From Chloromonas sp. AAM2 (lineage: Eukaryota; Chlorophyta; Chlorophyceae; Chlamydomonadales; Chlamydomonadaceae), in assembly GCA_004335635.1 (NCBI GenBank), contig QAXH01001529.1, positions 266-32,580 on the forward strand: DNA of 32,315 bases. The letters are read 5' to 3'. The translations under genes were made by a program, and so were the position numbers. Below, in pieces: positions 29,704 through 32,315 of this stretch. A model generated the notes under the pieces. That model saw only the letters and a program-made list of their open reading frames with translations, did no database searches and was not told the DNA's origin. The first letter of the stretch is position 1, and each line of letters starts with the position of its first letter.

Positions 29704-30156
29704 GTGCTTAGAAACGCAGGCTTAGCAGGTGTTAGGCCAGAGGTGTACGTGCTTAGTTTGCTATGCACAGTTGCTGCAGCTGCCAACAGGGCAATGGTAT
29801 CAGCTCCAGCTTTTAGCTATGATTTCTTCCTTTGTTGTGTCTTGTCGGTTGTGGCTGGTGTTTCATTGCCAAATGATCATACAATTTCAACAGTAAAGAG
29901 TAAGATCTGGGCTGCAACCTGGGCTGCAATTTTTGTCCTAGTGTGGGAGCTTTGCTTCCTATGTACAGCTGTCGTAGATGCTTCCAGGGCAACAATATCA
30001 GCTCTAGCTTGTAGCTATGCTGCCTTTGTTTGCTGTGTGTTGTTGGTTGACGCTCTTTGCAACAGGACGGGCACCATTGCTGTGTTGCATGCGCGCTATG
30101 TCTGTGCATTGTCTCGCAGTCTGACTTCCTGCATGTGCTCCGTACACGTTGAGTAA
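29704..30156 (+). CDS. Hypothetical hydrophobic protein with internal duplication, 150 aa
   Basis: Not recognised. Unspliced frame from ATG 29704 to TAA 30156. It is strongly hydrophobic and has two similar halves: YVLSLLCTVAAAANRAMVSA then FSYDFFLCCVLSVVAG, and ELCFLCTAVVDASRATISA then CSYAAFVCCVLLVDAL. The DNA is duplicated too (about 29750-29860 and 29950-30060), so the protein repeat follows a DNA repeat. Up to four or five membrane spans are possible. A TGTAA 83 bases downstream supports transcription on this strand, but no start context or splice signals confirm it. It could equally be a repeat that happens to be open. Confidence 0.3.
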   Translation: MLRNAGLAGVRPEVYVLSLLCTVAAAANRAMVSAPAFSYDFFLCCVLSVVAGVSLPNDHTISTVKSKIWAATWAAIFVLVWELCFLCTAVVDASRATISALACSYAAFVCCVLLVDALCNRTGTIAVLHARYVCALSRSLTSCMCSVHVE

Positions 30157-30238
30157 CGTGGATCGCTTTCCTTTTTGAAGCTAGTCGGCATCCTTTCTGC
30201 TTTAGTTGACCATTCCACAGGCACGTTCCTGACTCCTC

Positions 30239-30243
30239 TGTAA
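30239..30243 (+). terminator. Candidate TGTAA polyadenylation signal
   Basis: TGTAA 83 bases after the stop of the hydrophobic ORF and just before the convergent minus-strand gene end at 30273. It could also serve the secreted-protein gene upstream. Confidence 0.3.
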
Positions 30244-30272
30244 AGACTATTGCGTCCGTCTAAGACGCAAGG

Positions 30273-31904
30273 CTATCCCTCTGAGGATTCGTCCACCCAG
30301 TAAATCTCCTCCTCGGGCAAGGCAGCACTGCCAGGGGCGGGGGGTGCATGGGTGGGGGTGCAGGCGCGCAGGGCAGCATGGAGTGCCTGCAAGGGAGGAC
30401 AGGCATGGGCAATCACTGCCTGCCAGGAGGACACCTCATGCTTTTCATGCCGGTTTCTTGTCATCCATCTGCTCATTCTACCAAAGCAACATGTGCGCTG
30501 TGGTATGAACAGAGACCGCAGAGCATGGAGTGCTGCCAGCACCTGAACAGCAAACGCATGGCCTCTTTTTCAGTTGTTGCGTGGTTATCATGTCCAGAGT
30601 TACTGCAGTCATACCGCCTATACCCCGTCAACGATGCATACCTGTGTGCACGCACTTGCGTCAATGAAGACGGGGCTGTGGCTGTAAAGCGACACACTGT
30701 AAACAACACACCTGTGTGAGCGCAGCAAAGGCTGTGGCTGCGTGTGTGTGAGGGCCACACACAGCTCACGGTATCGAACCTTGATGGCAGACGCGCCTGT
30801 GACAGACAGAAAAATAAAAATAACAAGGTGAATGAGACAAGCCCGTGTTTGCCAATGTGGCAGAGGCGCCAAAGCAGGCAGGAGAGCAGGCTAGTCACGC
30901 CTGAATAAGGCAGCAGGGGGCCAGTTGTGTTTGGCCAAGTCCTACCTCATGATGGCAAACATAGAACTTGCCACACGAGCTACTGGCAGACCTGCCACGG
31001 AAGCATGGTGGCATCATGGGTGCAGAAAGAAGATGCTGTGCTGACATCCCATAACCACGCAAATCATCATCACATTTTAACACATGGTGGCCCGTTACTT
31101 ACTGGGTGTGGCATGCCCTCCAGGCCAGTCCAAGACGCCCATGGCCACATGCAGAGGCATGGCTGCCCCTGCACCCCCTCCACCACTGTCGCCATGCAGT
31201 CCACCAAGTGCCATGCAAGCCAAACTCCGGCTAGCTTCCATCACACCCATCACACGCTCCACGTGACGTAATCCATCCACTGCTGTGACCACTGGACGGA
31301 GTACTTGTGGATCATGAGTTGGTTGGTCACGTGTGGCACATGTGGTTAGCAGTTCACGTGCTGTGTCAGTTTCTGGCTGTTGTGGGGTGGCTTTTGGTTG
31401 GGCGGTTGTAAGGTCATCAACGCCCATGTGGTCCACGTGCATAGTTGTACACGCCTCTGTCTCCATGTGCTGAAGCATCATGGCAGGCGGTTGACTGGGG
31501 GAGGCGAGACCACTTTTGTTGCTTCCAGTGGTTTTGAGGAAGGCTAGGCTAGTCTCGTCACTGCTAATGGTTGCTTGCCAGGCAATTGTTTGGGCACTAC
31601 CAGTGTGCCCATGAGTGTCTGCAGGGCTGCTGATGGCAGTTACTGGTTGGTGGTTGGTTGTCAGCTTGCCTTCACTGAATAAGCTGAGCAGCGGCAGGTC
31701 CAGGGCAGCTTGTCCGCCACTGGGGCCGGTTGCTGGCTGGCCACTGCTAAGACTGGCACTTGCCTGATGGCTGTTGGGGCTAGCTGCGGCAGCCTGGCCG
31801 TTGCTGGGGCCAGCCGCTGCCTGCTGGCCGGTGGCGGGGCCGGCCCCTGGTTGCTGACCGGTGCTAGGGCCGGCCCCAGCCTGTTGGCCGCTAAACGTAA
31901 CCAT
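30273..31904 (-). CDS. Gln/Ala/Gly/Pro-repeat protein, start uncertain
   Basis: Not recognised. Exons 31904-31103, 30796-30642 and 30419-30273 join in phases 1 and 0 and code about 367 residues; TAG is at 30275-30273. The start shown is the first in-frame ATG, in a good context (CAGGCCATGG); the frame is open upstream to about 32000, so an earlier exon is possible. The N-terminal part holds about six imperfect ten-residue units of the type GQQAGAGPST. A Ser/Thr/Gln-rich middle follows, then GVMEASRSLACMALGGLHGD with a Gly/Ala run, and a tail with AIKVRYRELCVALTHTQPQP and the acidic end PEEEIYWVDESSEG. The donor after the first exon is a perfect GTAAGT. The last exon may instead begin at 30542, where another in-phase TTCAG acceptor opens the same frame. 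Confidence 0.45.
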
Positions 31905-32315
31905 GGCCTGGCCTACAGCATTGCCAGGCACTGCCAATATCTCTGCAACCACTCCAACTAGCCTGGAAGATGATGTGTTTGCCACGACAGACCATCCGCC
32001 TGCTCACGAGCTGGCATCATGTTAACAGTTGATATCACTGCCGCAGGCGCCATCTTCAACGGTCCGCAAACACCAACCTGAGCAATGTCAGGTGCGCAAG
32101 GACGCAATTATTTGTAACGTATGAGTTCTTCACACGTTTATCTATTGTTTCCCTCACGCAGTTCAGTGTTTTCATCATGCATGATTATTTAAGCAACGGG
32201 CACATGCTCAGGAGGGCAGTTTGATTTGCTGGAGTCGCATTATGTTTCGTAAACATTCAGGTGCACTATGGCATCCCTGCCGAGATCAGATGAATTGCCA
32301 GATGTTTGGTAACTA
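31905..32315. other. Right edge of window, 5' region of the repeat-protein gene
   Basis: The minus frame stays open to about 32000. A second minus-strand ATG with a good context (GAAGATGGCGCC, about 32054) begins MAPAAVISTVNMMPAREQ in another frame and may be a first exon, but no donor and acceptor pair joins it in phase. Nothing else was recognised. Confidence 0.35.

Noticed and set aside
1..32315. CRISPR arrays, operons, tRNA or rRNA genes
   Set aside because: The tandem repeats have no unique spacers of constant length, no box A and box B pairs typical of tRNA were seen, and the gene structure is intron-rich eukaryotic.

Overview
This is nuclear DNA from a eukaryote, most likely a chlorophycean (Chlamydomonas/Haematococcus-type) green alga. 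The genes are broken into many short exons by introns of about 130 to 1,900 bases. Splice donors are GTGAGT, GTAAG or GTGCG and acceptors are mostly TGCAG or GCACAG. TGTAA, the volvocalean polyadenylation motif, lies downstream of several stop codons. Alanine, glycine and glutamine tracts, minisatellites and TGCATGCA runs are common. No bacterial operon, tRNA, rRNA, CRISPR array or virus was recognised. The species cannot be fixed from the sequence alone.

All gene models here were assembled by hand from splice signals and checked for reading phase across every junction. From left to right: (1) a minus-strand gene running off the left edge, with a transit-peptide-like first exon and an Ala-rich helical region (1-1150); (2) a weaker, divergent plus-strand proline-rich small gene (1402-3891); (3) two plus-strand acyl-CoA-binding protein genes in tandem (5251-6313 and 7584-8846), which share three intron positions, the second lacking key ligand-binding aromatics; (4) a ten-exon minus-strand F-box/leucine-rich-repeat gene (17783 down to 11065); (5) a nine-exon minus-strand alpha-N-terminal protein methyltransferase gene of the NTM1/METTL11 family (24295 down to 19215); (6) a plus-strand gene for a probable secreted, Cys-containing repeat protein (27245-29090); (7) a plus-strand ORF coding a duplicated hydrophobic segment (29704-30156); (8) a minus-strand Gln/Ala/Gly/Pro-repeat protein gene at the right (about 31904 down to 30273).

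The genes do not look like a functional cluster: lipid carriage, ubiquitin-ligase targeting, N-terminal methylation and secretion are unrelated housekeeping or accessory roles. The more unusual content is the interplay of repeats with gene structure. A 22-bp minisatellite carries a 5' splice site in every unit at the end of an F-box exon. A 32-bp tandem repeat contains the methyltransferase C-terminus and stop codon. A (CAA)n-tailed retroelement end occurs in three introns, one abutting a 3' splice site. An inverted-repeat element lies downstream of the second acyl-CoA-binding gene.
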